In this document: in pieces, positions 27,862-37,925 of the stretch
How the letters are laid out: each line of letters opens with the position of its first letter
How positions within the stretch are numbered: position 1 is the first letter of the stretch
Assembly: GCF_011764545.1 (NCBI RefSeq)
Contig: NZ_AP022870.1
Span: 976,001 to 1,040,000 of the forward strand
Direction: 5' to 3'
Length of the DNA stretch: 64,000 nt
From: Phytohabitans flavus
Lineage (GTDB): Bacteria > Actinomycetota > Actinomycetes > Mycobacteriales > Micromonosporaceae
Position numbers and translations under genes: made by a program
Notes under the pieces: model-generated
Databases searched by the model: none
Seen by the model: the letters and a program-made list of their open reading frames with translations, nothing else
What the model was told of the DNA's origin: nothing

Positions 27862-28257
27862 GTGACCATTTTTGAAAAGGCCACGCGGGAGAAATTCCGC
27901 TACCCGTCGGCCAAGGGACTGCTGACCACGGAACAGTTGTGGGAGCTTCCGCTGACCGCCAAGTCCGGCTTCAGCCTCGATGACGTGGCCAAGGCAGTCA
28001 ACGCCGAACTCAAGGCCATCGACACCGAGTCGTTCGTGGCCACCGAGACCAATCCGGCCAAGGCGACCTTGGAGACCAAGTTGGAGGTCGTCAAGCACGT
28101 CATCGCCATCCGTCTGGCGGAGGACCAGGCGGCGAAGGCAGCGGCAGCCAAGAAACTGGAGAAGGAAAAGCTGCTGGCAGTCCTGGGCCGCAAGCAGGAC
28201 GCGGTCCTGGAAAACCTGACCGAGGCAGAGCTGCTGGCCCGAATCAACAACCTGTAG
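27862..28257 (+). CDS. Small charged partner of the YfaP-like protein
   Basis: 131 aa from GTG 27862, with GGAGAGAGG about six bases upstream. MTIFEKATREKFRYPSAKGL leads into TTEQLWELPL, then a helical body with a lysine/alanine-rich coiled stretch near residues 85-105 and a closing LTEAELLARINNL. The TTEQLWELPL motif recurs in short phage-type proteins that I recall beside the same large partner. It is soluble. A structural or adaptor role is conceivable but unproven. Confidence 0.8.
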   Translation: MTIFEKATREKFRYPSAKGLLTTEQLWELPLTAKSGFSLDDVAKAVNAELKAIDTESFVATETNPAKATLETKLEVVKHVIAIRLAEDQAAKAAAAKKLEKEKLLAVLGRKQDAVLENLTEAELLARINNL

Positions 28258-28729
28258 CCCGCCTACAATCAGCGTCTGCCAGCAGGCCCGCACATCGCCG
28301 AGAAGTACGGTCGCCATGCAAGACTTGCGCGACCAGGCCGGCGCCCAACGGCCACTTCTCGGCGAACTCACATCGGTACGACAGCGGGCGCGACGTCCGC
28401 TCATCGGCAGATCCGGTAGCCGTCTTCCAACTGGCTTCCGCTACTCAACGTAGCTACGACCTGGCCGTCGTGGCTGGGCCTATGAGTCGCGGTGACTGTC
28501 GAGGCGATCGGCACGGCGTCGGTGGCTTCGAGCACATTCCCGGGCCCGGCGCCGAGCAGCCGTCGGTGAGGATCTTACCGCTGCGCCGATGAGGAACACG
28601 GATGCTGTCGATCTGAGTCATCGTCTGCGTGGGCGGTGTGGTCGGCCGTGTAGATCGGGGGGCATGAGGACAGCCTGTCGACTGAATGCCTGGCCCGACA
28701 AGGACCTCCGCCCAGCGTCATATCTTTGT
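28258..28729. other. Intergenic gap with repeat copy 3
   Basis: The 472-bp gap separates convergent genes. It holds the third CCGCTCATCGGCAGATCCGG copy at 28397-28416 and no supported gene. Confidence 0.6.
28397..28416. repeat. Dispersed 20-bp repeat, copy 3
   Basis: Identical to the copies at 22338 and 24493. All three are intergenic and in the same orientation. Confidence 0.75.
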
Positions 28730-31710
28730 TCACGAGCGGCGTAGCCGACCGTTGGTGGGTTCGCCGGAGCTGTGGATGGTTCCGGCGATTTCGCGCTGCA
28801 GTTGGGCGGCGAGCGCGATGGTTTCGTCGGAGGGTTCGACGTCGGTCTCGGCGAGCGCGTCGCGGAGCCGTTGCAGTTGTGTGCGGATGCCGGCGGCGTC
28901 GCCGGCGCGGGCGAGGACCCGCATGACCTGCCGGGCGACGTGTTCGTTGTAGGGCTCGAGGGTTGCTGCGGCGGTGGCGAGGTCGCGGGCCTGTTGGGGG
29001 TCGGTGCCGGCGACGAGGTCGGCCAGGTGCAGTCTGGTGCGGAATCCTTGGCGGCGTAGTTGTTCGCGTGGCCGGTCGATCCAGTCGTAGTCGAATCCGG
29101 CGGCTAGGTCGCCGGTGTCGGCCTCGACGGCTTGTTGCAGGGCGGTGATGCGGGCGGTTGGGTCGGTGGCTGCGGCGGCGGTGCGGTGGGCGTCGACGAG
29201 CCGCCAGAGGTCGATGTCGAGTAGGTCGGGGTTGAGGTGGTAGCGGCCACCGGTGTTGATCACTGGCTGGACGTCGTTGTCGCCGGCGGCTTGGCGGATC
29301 TTTCCGCGGAGGTCGCCGACCTCGGTTTGGAGGCGTTCGCCGGCGCGGGTCACGCTGGCGTGTGGCCAGATCACCTCCATGATGTCGTTGCGTTTGGCGC
29401 CGTTGCGTTGGACAGCCAGGTAGACGAGCAATTGCCGGGCGTGCATGCGCAGTGCTGGCGTGGGCTGATCGTCGCGGTCGGCGATGGTGACGCCGCCGAG
29501 CAGTTGGATGCGCACGCGGTTGGCTGCGGTTTGGCGCGAGGGTGCCGGGGCAGATGTGGGTCTGGTCGTGGGGGTGTCCGTGTCCGGGGCGGGGGTGGCC
29601 GGCAGGCTATGGGTGGCTGGCTCGACCGGGTCGCCGGGCGGTGGTGTTTCGGAGTCGGCCGTCGGTTCGGCTGGTGGGTCTGGCTCCCGTTCGTTTTCCG
29701 GTGTGACGGGCGCGGCGGTTGGTGGGAACACGTTCGGGGCATCTTCGATGGGGCCGGTTGTGGTGGGTTCGCCGGTGTGTGCCTCGCGGAGCGCGTGTAG
29801 CAGGTCCACTGTGGTGGAGACGTCGAGCACGGCGAGGCGTTCGTTACGGCTGTCGGTGTGTCCGTCGGCGCGGACGGTTCGGGTTTCGCCGCGGGGCCAT
29901 TGGCCGAGCAATGCGGCGTTGATCCTCAAGGGAGCGCCCAGATAGAGGGTGTTGGTCAGTTCCGCGCGTTGTTCCCCGTCGGGCACCTCGGCCAGCAGGA
30001 CGACGGGTGGCAGGGGCGGGTGGTAGGGGTCGGCGCGCAGGCTGTCGAAGTCGTCGGCCTCGTTTTCCTGCAGCGTGCGTTGTCGGTTGACGACCAGTTG
30101 CAGCAGGTGGCTGAGCGCGTCGGGCAGGTTGGTGGTGATGTGTAGGCGGGGGATCGGTCCGATTTGGACGGCGTGGGCGCCGAGCAGGGTGGTGAGCGTG
30201 TCGGCGGGGATGACTACCTCGCCTTTGCTGTCCGGGTCGTTGGGGCTGCCGGTGGACAGGGTGGCTACCAGCAGCGCCCGTGCGGCGGCTTCCGCGTTAG
30301 GCCCGGTCAGGCCGAGCCCGCCGGACGGGATGTCGCTGATGCCGGCGAGGGTCGGCCCGGTGGGTCCGCTGGGCGGCGGCTGCCAGTCAGTGTCGCCGCT
30401 GGCGTACTGCGAGACGGTGGGCTGTGGTGGGGGCGGTTCGAGCAGCTGCGGGGCGCGCTCTTGGACGGCCCGGCGCAGCCGGGCGACCGGGGGCGGCAGC
30501 GGACGCAGGTCGGAGTCGTCGGTATCGGCCGCGTCGACCGGCTGCGGCCGGTACCGGTGCCGGCGGCGCAGCCAGATCATGGCGCCGGCGGCGGCCAGCG
30601 CTGCGGCGAGGGGCAGGCCTACCCAGCCGCCGCCGGGCAATGTGACGCCCTCGCCGCTGTCGGCGGCGCGGTGCTGGGCGGGTGGGTCGCTGCTGGGCGA
30701 GGCTGGGCTGGGACTTGCCGTGTTCGGGCTGGTGGAGGTGGAGGGCGTGGTGCCAGGTGGGGGACCACGCCGTCGGGTTCGGTCGGGGAGATGGCCGGGC
30801 TGCTGGACGGGGGAGTGGGGATGTGCGTCGGACTGGCGGAGGCGGGGGGCGACATGGGCGGTGGCGTGGTGGTGGCTGGACCAGGCGTGGTGGGCCTGGG
30901 TGCGGCCGGGGCTGGTAGTGCCGGGGTGGCCGGAGGCGGTGCTGGATCCGCGGCGGTGATGAGGGTGCCGGTGGCGTGTGGTCGCGGGCCGCGGTCGCGG
31001 GCGTCGGCGGGCAGCACGACTTCCCAGCCCGGCTCCCAATGGTCAGGGAAGCGGGCGTCGCGACGCTCGAACTTCGGGTTGAGGTTCTCGATATCGGTGT
31101 AGCGGCCTGGGGCGCCGAGGAATCGTTCGGCGACCATCACCATCCAGTCGCCTTGGGCGACCCGGTAGACCGGGCGGTCGGCGTGGGCGATGTTTGTGGG
31201 CGTCGTCGTGGCGGCGATCGGTGTGGTGGCTGGCGAGGTTGTTGCCGTGGCGGTGACCCAGCTGGCGGGCGTGGATGCTGATGGGTGGGCGGGTGTGGTG
31301 GCGACCGCTGGGGTGGAGTGTCCGGCCACGGCGATGACGGGGGCGGCGACCAGCACGCTGGCGGTCACGCCGGCCACGAGCCAGCCGGCGAGGGTCTGTA
31401 GTGGCGAAACCAGCCGTAGGCGCGGTGCGGGGACGCCTCGGACAGCGGCGGCGATCTCGAGCAGGACGCAGGCGGTGAACGCCGCCCACAGGATCCACGC
31501 CGCGACGGCCAGGACGTCCAGGATGAGGGTGTCGGACACCGGCTCGGTCAGCGCGTTCAGGACGGCGTTCCCGGTCGGCGGGGTGGCCGGCAGGGGCGAG
31601 CCTATCTGGGTGAGCAGGCCGTACGGGATGCCGGCCAGCGTGGCCAGCAGCAGCACTGCTTTGACCGCCCGCGCGATCAGGCTGCCGATCCCGCGGGTCA
31701 GGGCGGACAT
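28730..31710 (-). pseudogene. LysM and BTAD-domain membrane protein, one-base frameshift
   Basis: Restoring one base in the G5 run 30759-30763 gives a single 993-aa protein. Two or three N-terminal TMs (ARAVKAVLLLATLAGIPYG, LAVAAWILWAAFTACVL) precede a LysM domain (YRVAQGDWMVMVAERFLGAP, about residues 190-245) and a proline/threonine-rich linker. Another TM and RRRHRYR follow, then a long cytosolic part. Residues about 780-990 are a winged helix plus BTAD domain (RIQLLGGVTIADRD, HARQLLVYLAVQRNG, and a helical region near LEPYNEHVARQVMRVLARAG). Such fusions accompany Tad loci in Micromonosporaceae and may couple cell-wall sensing to gene control. ATG 31710 has AAAGG eight bases upstream. Confidence 0.75.
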
Positions 31711-31742
31711 GACACGCACCTTTCACCCTCCTGTTTGTGTCG

Positions 31743-32189
31743 TCAGGGGCTGGTCGCGGGTACCGCGGTCGCGGTGGCCTTCATGGAGATGGATTCGATG
31801 CCGATGGCTTGCAGGAGCAGGGTCGGCTGGTCGCGGGTCACGGTCACCGTGATCTGGGTCGTGGTGGCGGTCGCGGTGCCGTTCGCGCCGGCCTGGTTCA
31901 GGAATTGCTGGGCGGCGTGCTGCGCGGCGGCGGGGTCGAGGCGAACAAGGCCGTTGTCCCGCAGCGTGGCGAGGTCGAGCTGGTTGGCGCCGGCGCGGGC
32001 GGCCTGCTGGGCGATGTCGAGCGCGGCGACGCGGGCGGCCATGGCGTTGCCGCCGTCGAGCACGGCACCGGACAGCAGTCCGACGATCAGGACGATGCCG
32101 ATTGCCCAGGCGGTGGCGGAGCCGCGGTCGGACCGTGCGCCGCCGGTAGCTTGGGCGAGCCGGCACGGTAGCCGGCGGGCCGCTCTCAC
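31743..32189 (-). CDS. TadG/TadE-like pseudopilin
   Basis: 148 aa. A basic N-terminus is followed by DRGSATAWAIGIVLIVGLLS, a single TM resembling the TadE/TadG prepilin-like helix, and an extracytoplasmic domain with ALDIAQQAARAGANQLD. TadE/G proteins are minor components of the tight-adherence pilus. The start overlaps the stop of the next gene upstream (ATGA at 32186-32189). Confidence 0.75.
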   Translation of the reverse strand: MRAARRLPCRLAQATGGARSDRGSATAWAIGIVLIVGLLSGAVLDGGNAMAARVAALDIAQQAARAGANQLDLATLRDNGLVRLDPAAAQHAAQQFLNQAGANGTATATTTQITVTVTRDQPTLLLQAIGIESISMKATATAVPATSP

Positions 32190-32680
32190 GAGCCACCGCC
32201 TGCGTCGAGGCCGCGGTAGGTGTCGATGACAGCGTGTGTGGTGGCGGAGCCGGTCAGGCTGCCGGGCAGGCCAAGGCCGGTCAGGCCTGCGGTGCTCATC
32301 GTGCAGGTGATGGTCACGGCGACCTGGCCGCCGCGGACGAAGTGGCTGGTGTCCACAGTGACCTGCAGCGGATCACAGGTGCGGTGGTGGCTGGCGAGGT
32401 TGGCTTGGGCGGCCTGCGTGGCGGCGACCTGGGCATCCTGGGGGCTGCGGGCCATGGACGCGGCGCGGGAGGCGGCGGAGGCGGTGGAGTTGAGGTCCAT
32501 GCGGGCGCCGGCTACCTGGGTGCAGAAGATGGCGAACATTGCCATCAGGGCGGCCAGGGGAAGCACGAGCATGGCCATCTCCGTCGTCACCGACCCCGCG
32601 TCCACGGGCAGGGGAGAGCGTCGGGCCCGGCGCTGCGCCGGACACTGTCTGCTGTGGACGGTTGGGGTGCTGGCTGTCAT
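32186..32680 (-). CDS. TadE-family pseudopilin
   Basis: 164 aa from ATG 32680. DAGSVTTEMAMLVLPLAALM is the typical G-x-x-x-x-E prepilin-like motif and TM of TadE. The extracytoplasmic part contains two conserved-looking cysteines (HRTCDP and VTITCTM). It overlaps the next gene's stop by four bases. Part of the Tad operon. Confidence 0.8.
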   Translation of the reverse strand: MTASTPTVHSRQCPAQRRARRSPLPVDAGSVTTEMAMLVLPLAALMAMFAIFCTQVAGARMDLNSTASAASRAASMARSPQDAQVAATQAAQANLASHHRTCDPLQVTVDTSHFVRGGQVAVTITCTMSTAGLTGLGLPGSLTGSATTHAVIDTYRGLDAGGGS

Positions 32681-33105
32681 GGCACCGGATCCAGGGTTTC
32701 GACGGGGCCGTTGACGGTCGTGCCGACCGGAATACGCAGGAAGGGGATCACCTTGATGGCGGTGCCCTTGACGGTGACGGTCGCGGTGGCGGGGCCCCGG
32801 GTCACCGAAACGGTTGGCTGTGTGACGAGGTTGGTGTTCAGCTGTGCGAGCACGGTGGCGGCGTCGGACTGTCCGGCGGCGGCGGTGCCGCCCTCGACCC
32901 GGGTTGCCTGCAGGGCGTGGTTGGCCGCGTACCTGGTCGCCAACTCGGCTAGCCCCCACGCGGCTGCCTGCACCCCGACCAGCATCGCGGCCAGCATGGC
33001 GGCGTAGTAGCCGACCATCTCCACGGTAGTGGACCCGCGGTCCGGGCCCAGCCGACCGCGGCGACCTGACGCACTGCCGGGCGTCCCGGCTCGACGCCGC
33101 GTCAC
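32677..33105 (-). CDS. TadE-like pseudopilin
   Basis: 142 aa from GTG 33105, overlapping the end of the DUF2637-like gene. DRGSTTVEMVGYYAAMLAAM is the prepilin-like signature with Glu at +5, then ELATRYAANHALQATRVEGG and a beta-rich tail (TVSVTRGPATATVTVKG). It is the third TadE-type protein in a row. Confidence 0.75.
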   Translation of the reverse strand: MTRRRAGTPGSASGRRGRLGPDRGSTTVEMVGYYAAMLAAMLVGVQAAAWGLAELATRYAANHALQATRVEGGTAAAGQSDAATVLAQLNTNLVTQPTVSVTRGPATATVTVKGTAIKVIPFLRIPVGTTVNGPVETLDPVP

Positions 33106-34471
33106 CGGGTGCTTCCCGAGGGCGTTAGCCGGTGCCCGTTGTCCAGCTGGGGTTCCGCTGCGCCGTTCGATGCAGCTGCGGTAGGCGGTGTCGGATCGTC
33201 GGAGGCTGACTGGTCCGCGGATCGGGAAGCGTCGCGGGCTTTGGCGTGTGCTTCTCGGTAGCGGCGGGCCGCGCGGCGGCCAACCCCGGTGGCATCGTCG
33301 AAACGCCCGGCCGCGCGGGCCAGGTCGGCGCCGGACGGTTCCTGGCCGGCCGCCACGCCCTTGCACCATGCCGCGTACATGGCCGTGTCCTCGTTGCTGC
33401 CCGGCTCGTACACCGCTGGCGGCGGCCCGTCGTCGGACGGCAGGTTTGGTCCGTCCGGAGCCACGGGGGAGCCCCGGACGGGACACCGGAGGCTGGCGGC
33501 TGGACTGCCGTAACCGGCGGGGCGGGCACGGCTGCCGGTTCGGGCGCCGGATCCGCGGCCGCGCCAGCTGCTGCCGCGGCGGCGACGATCTTCGGGAGTG
33601 GGCCGTTCTGCTCGCCCGGGCGAAGGTCAAGGTCGGTAGGTGCGGCTGCAGGGGCCAGCCGGGCTGGAGCCAGGTCGGCGGCGATGAGGGCCGTGAGGGT
33701 GTCGTAGTCGGCCTGCCGCGCCAGCCGAACGGCGATCTCATCGAGGTCATACACCGCCAGCGCGATGTCCGCGGTTGCCGGGTCGACGGTCGAGCGGATC
33801 TTTCGGTGCAGAACCCTGGAGATGGACCGCTGCCGGCGTTCGCGGCGGACCTCGTGGCGGGCCGCGGACAGGGAGCCGTACAGGCCCAGCCGTGGGTTGG
33901 CCTTGGCGATGGACTTGGCGCGCAGCGTCAGCCAGGGATGGCGTATCCAGTGGCCGAGCAGCTCGTAGGCGGGTGTCGTTGGCGGCAGGTCACCGGTGGC
34001 CCGCAGCCGGTCCCGGCGCTGGTTTTCCGCGTGCGTGAGCCACACCAGGTAGCCGAGCGCGGACATCCCGGCGAAGAAACCGCCGAGGAGCCGGTCGTCG
34101 TGGGCCAGCCAGTTGAACGCGACGGCCCAGGCGGCGATGAGCGCCGAGAGCAACCGTGAGGCGGCGGCGCGTTCGCCGAGGCGTCGGCGCACGTCGGCGT
34201 TGGCGAGCACGACGACGCCGCCGAGCTCGAGGCTGACGACCGCGGGTATCGCCCAACCCACCGGAATGTGCAGCGCCTGGACCGCGCCGGAGACCTGACC
34301 GGCGAGGGCGACCACCAGGACGACGATGTAGAAGCACTGCCGCATCAGCGAGGTTCGCCGCAGCGCAAGCTGCAGGTCGGCGTCGAGGTCGACGCCGCCA
34401 GCGGTGACCGGGCGGTCAGGTCCCGCGGGCGGCTGATGGACGGGGGTGGACGTCACCGGACCTCCGATCAT
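33102..34471 (-). pseudogene. DUF2637-like membrane protein, one-base frameshift
   Basis: Adding one base to the G5 run 33465-33469 (plus strand) gives 456 aa. The N-terminal half has four TMs (FYIVVLVVALAGQVSGAVQ, VGWAIPAVVSLELGGVVVLA, LIAAWAVAFNWLAHDD, FFAGMSALGYLVWLTHAENQ), the arrangement of DUF2637 proteins of actinomycete mobile elements and spores. The C-terminal half is cytosolic, with basic HEVRRERRQRSISRV and, after the shift, EDTAMYAAWCKGVAAGQEPS. It sits between the TadE genes and the pilin candidate, so it may be a Tad accessory. Role unknown. Confidence 0.65.
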
Positions 34472-34592
34472 GCGCGACAGGGAAGCGGCCGTTGGTGTCT
34501 CTGGCTGATTGAGGCGGGGTGAGCCTGTTACCGAGGAGATCAGCGGCCGGGACGGGCCACCGTCGATGCCGCGTCCTGGCTGCCGCGCGGAG

Positions 34593-34814
34593 CTACCAGC
34601 CGAGGGTGACAGTCAACGCGTTGGCGAACCCGCGCAGCTTGTCGCGGAAGATGGCGCCGACGCCGCTGACCACGACGGTCGTGGCGGCGGCCCAGAGGAT
34701 CTTGTCGGCGGTTTCCATCCCGGCGTCTGGGGCGCGGCGCAGCCTGCGCACCTGGTCGGTGATCAGCAGGGCGAGCCGGATCGCCAGGTGGAGCGTGAAT
34801 CGGTTGAGCATCAT
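34593..34814 (-). CDS. Candidate Flp-type pilin
   Basis: 73 aa from ATG 34814. A basic leader (MLNRFTLHLAIRLALLITDQ, RRLRRAPDAG) is followed by GMETADKILWAAATTVVVSG. That is a class-III-prepilin-like cleavage site, with acidic residues near +3/+5, directly before a hydrophobic helix, then a short tail. The position just upstream of tadC and the size fit the structural subunit of a Tad pilus. The pilin call rests on position and motif only. It lies 34 bp after tadC on the same strand. Confidence 0.6.
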   Translation of the reverse strand: MMLNRFTLHLAIRLALLITDQVRRLRRAPDAGMETADKILWAAATTVVVSGVGAIFRDKLRGFANALTVTLGW

Positions 34815-34848
34815 CGTCCTTCCACAGCGGTCGCGATGGTTGGCGGAC

Positions 34849-35709
34849 TCACAGGCTTGAGGTGATGGCGACGATCGGCGGATACAGCAGGAACAGCAGA
34901 TAGCCGAGGCCAAGTACGAGCAGCGGGAGCGACATGCGGGAGCTGGCTTTCTCGGCTTCGGTTTCGGTTTCCGCGGTGGCGGCCGACCGCATCGCCGCGG
35001 CCCGCGCCGCCAGCGACGCGCGGACGCGGGCGCCTTCGGTACCGGCGAGGGCGATCGCGGCGGCCAGCTCGGCCAGCTCCGGCACGCCGGTGTCGTCGCC
35101 GAGTTCGCCAAGGGCCTGCCACGGTGGTTGGCGCAGCACCCGCGCGGTGGCCAGGACCTGCCGCAGCCGGTCCGCGGCCCAGCCGGTGCACACGCTCGAC
35201 GCCTCGCCCAGGGCCTGCTCCAGGCCGGCGCCGCGGGCCAGGCTGATGGTCAGCAGGTTGAGCAGGACCGTAAGGGTGTGGCGCAGCTGCGCGCGGCGCC
35301 GCTGCGCCTGAGCGTGCAGGTTGGTGTCGGCCCACCGGAACCCGAGCGCGGCGCCGAGGACCGCCAGCCATAGCGGTATCTGGCCGCCGAAGCCGAGCAT
35401 GGTCGCGCAGATCGGGATGATCAGCGCGCCGAACAGGGTCGCCGTGGTTTGTTCGGCGAGGTGTTGGGCGGTGTCCTTCTGCAGCGTGGCGAGGTCGTGG
35501 CGGACCTGGGCGCGGGGCAGGCCGAGCCGTCGCGCGGGCGCCGCGAGCAGCTGGTAGGCGCGCAGCCGGCCGCTGGTGTGCGGTTGCGGTGGGCGGCGCA
35601 AGGTTTCCAGGACCTGCCTCAGCGGACGGCGGGGTGGGCGCAGCCCGTAGGCCAGCAGCGCCAGGCCGAGGCCGGCGCCGCCGCCGGCGAGGATGGACTG
35701 GGTCATCAT
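34849..35709 (-). CDS. Type II secretion F-domain protein (TadC-like)
   Basis: 286 aa from ATG 35709, overlapping the TadB-like stop. An N-terminal TM, a cytosolic stretch, then paired TMs (TATLFGALIIPICATMLGFG, PLWLAVLGAALGFRWADTN). The F domain has LNLLTISLARGAGLEQALGE near the middle, and a terminal TM LPLLVLGLGYLLFLLYPPIV. TadB/TadC form the inner-membrane platform of Tad pili. Confidence 0.88.
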   Translation of the reverse strand: MMTQSILAGGGAGLGLALLAYGLRPPRRPLRQVLETLRRPPQPHTSGRLRAYQLLAAPARRLGLPRAQVRHDLATLQKDTAQHLAEQTTATLFGALIIPICATMLGFGGQIPLWLAVLGAALGFRWADTNLHAQAQRRRAQLRHTLTVLLNLLTISLARGAGLEQALGEASSVCTGWAADRLRQVLATARVLRQPPWQALGELGDDTGVPELAELAAAIALAGTEGARVRASLAARAAAMRSAATAETETEAEKASSRMSLPLLVLGLGYLLFLLYPPIVAITSSL

Positions 35710-36587
35710 CGCGTGCGCACCGCCTCGCCGGCCGCCGATGGGGCGGTGTCGAGGTCGAGCACCCGGGGCAGGGGTTTGGCCTGGGACAGCGTGTACAGCC
35801 AGCGGAACCCGACCGCGAACATCACGCCCACCAGCGCGAGCACGATCTGGCCGGCGGCGCTGTCGTACGGGGTCAGGTAGCCGCGGTTGAACACGACCAG
35901 GCCGACCGCCATCGCGAGCGTGGTGCCGATGATCAGCCGGGCGTCGGCGGCTGCTTTCGCTCGGCCTTTTTCCACCCGCCGCTGGGCGGCGACGTCTTCG
36001 CGGGCGGCGGCGGCGAGCAGGCTGAGCGGTTCGGCGAGCCGGCCGGCGCCGTCGCGGGCGGCCAGCAGCAGCGCGGCGACCACGGTGTCGCCGACCGGGT
36101 CGGCCAACTCGGTGCCGAAGGCCCGCAACGCGTCCGGCAGTCGCACGCCGCGTTGCAGCGCGGCGGCGAGCCCTGCCACCGGCGCGCGGATCGGGGCCGG
36201 CGCGGTGGGGGCGGTGGCGATGATGGTCTGCTCCAGCCCGGCGGCGCCGGACAGGGTGGCGACCAGCGACTCGGTCCACGTGGCGATGCCTTCCAGGCGG
36301 CGCAGCCGGGTCTGCCGCGCATGTTCGGCACCCATCAGGATGCCCGGCAGCAGCCAGACCGCCAGCCCGGCCCACAGGCCGCCGACCAGCCAACGGGTCG
36401 CGAGCGCCACCAGCGCGGCGGCGACCAGGGCCGCCGCGACATGCACCGGGCCGCGGCCGGCGGCGACGCGGCGCAGCCCGCCACCGCCGGTTGCGGTAAT
36501 GGGGCGTGGCTGGCGGCGCAGGCCGAGGATCAGCAGATACCCACCCAGCCCGAACCCGGCCCCGAACACGATCGCCAGCAGCCTCAC
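35706..36587 (-). CDS. Type II secretion F-domain protein (TadB-like)
   Basis: 293 aa from GTG 36587, seven bases after the CpaF-like stop. Two N-terminal TMs (RLLAIVFGAGFGLGGYLLIL, HVAAALVAAALVALATRWLV) precede the F domain (SLVATLSGAAGLEQTIIATA, then LPDALRAFGTELADPVGD) and two C-terminal TMs. It pairs with the TadC-like protein as the platform. The intact frame contrasts with its frameshifted neighbours. Confidence 0.88.
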   Translation of the reverse strand: MRLLAIVFGAGFGLGGYLLILGLRRQPRPITATGGGGLRRVAAGRGPVHVAAALVAAALVALATRWLVGGLWAGLAVWLLPGILMGAEHARQTRLRRLEGIATWTESLVATLSGAAGLEQTIIATAPTAPAPIRAPVAGLAAALQRGVRLPDALRAFGTELADPVGDTVVAALLLAARDGAGRLAEPLSLLAAAAREDVAAQRRVEKGRAKAAADARLIIGTTLAMAVGLVVFNRGYLTPYDSAAGQIVLALVGVMFAVGFRWLYTLSQAKPLPRVLDLDTAPSAAGEAVRTR

Positions 36588-36594
36588 CCCGAAT

Positions 36595-37925
36595 TCACCA
36601 CCGATCCCATTCGAACTGGGCGGGGTTAAAGCCCACCGTGGCCAGCGTTTCGAGGGTTTCGGCGCGTAGCGGGGTAGCCGGCACGGCCCGTTTGTCCGGG
36701 CCCGGCCGGTACACCTCGTTGGAGATGATCTGGTCGCCGTCGGTGCCGGCCACCTCCCGCACCGACGACACCACCCGCACACCCTCGGCCGTGAAATCCA
36801 GGTGCACCACGAAATGCACGGCCGAGGCCAGCAACGCGACCGCGGCGCCGCGGTCATACCTGGCCGGCGGTTCCATCGCATAGGCCACGAGCCGCAGCAG
36901 CGCCTGCGCGGAGTCGCTGGCGTGCACCGTGCACATCGACCCGTCGATACCAATCGACATGGCTTTGGCCATCCACACCACCTCGGCGCCGCGGACCTCG
37001 CCGACGATGACCACGTCCGGGCTCATCCGCAGGCTGGACCGCAACGCCCGGGACATGTCGAACTCGCCAGCGCCTTCGGTGTTGGCCATCCGGGTTTGGA
37101 TCGCCACCATGTCCGGGTGATCCGCGCGGTCAAAGCGCAGCTCGGAGGTGTCCTCGATGAGGATCACTCGCCGTTGCGGGGGATCGCATACCCCAACGCG
37201 CCCAGCAGGGTGGTCTTGCCCGCGGCCGGGCCGCCGGACACAACGATGTTGCGGCGGGCGCGGACCAGCGCCTCGAACAACGCCGCCATCCCCACGGTCA
37301 GCTCACCCTTGCCGACGAGGTCGCGCAGCGTGTCCTGGCGTGGCGGGAACAGCCGGATCGACGCGGCGACCCGGTCGGAGACGTCCATCAGCGCATGCAG
37401 CCGGGCCCCGTTGGGCAGCCGCACCGACAGCTCCGGCTCGGCGCGGTCGAAACGCCGCTCGTGCCCGCCACGGCGGGCCGCCGCGGCGCCCTGCTCGCGC
37501 AGCAGCGCCTCCAGCTCGGCATCGGACGACGCGACCGGGCCGACCCGTTGCTTGCTGCCGTCCCGGCGGCGGACCCACACGTTGTCGAACCCGCTGATGT
37601 TGATCGTCTCGATCGTCGGGTCGTCCAGCAGCGCCTGCAGCCCGCCCACACCGGTGAACAGGTCGCGCAGGGTGCGGTGTACCCGGGCTTCGGCGGCGGC
37701 GTCCAGCGGTGGCCGCCCGGCCTGCAGCCGCTGTCGGGCGTACCCGTCCAACGCGTCAGCGATCGCGGCATCGACGGCCGCGCCGCGGTCGCCGGCCGGC
37801 AGCTGTTCGCCCGCGGCGGCCGCTGCGGCCAACCGGCGGCCGACCACGTCCCGCAACGCCTCCACCGCTGCCGCCTCAGCATCGTCCACCACGCTGGCCG
37901 GCCGGTGCAGTACCAGATCGGTCAT
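36595..37925 (-). pseudogene. CpaF/TadA secretion ATPase, one-base frameshift
   Basis: The frame from ATG 37925 runs to a TGA at 37166-37164 after the Walker A (VVSGGPAAGKTTLLGALGY). It is continued by the overlapping frame from 37167 with LIEDTSELRF, Walker B-like PDVVIVGEVRG and TVHASDSAQALLRLVAYAME. Adding one G (GAG-GTG) fuses them into 443 aa, a normal CpaF length. CpaF powers Tad pilin assembly. The N-terminal half carries DPTIETINISGFDNVWVRR, typical of the family. Confidence 0.82.

Noticed and set aside
32677-33750. A 357-codon protein starting at 33750
   Set aside because: The upstream part is antisense/out-of-frame arginine-rich sequence; the TadE-like protein begins at GTG 33105.
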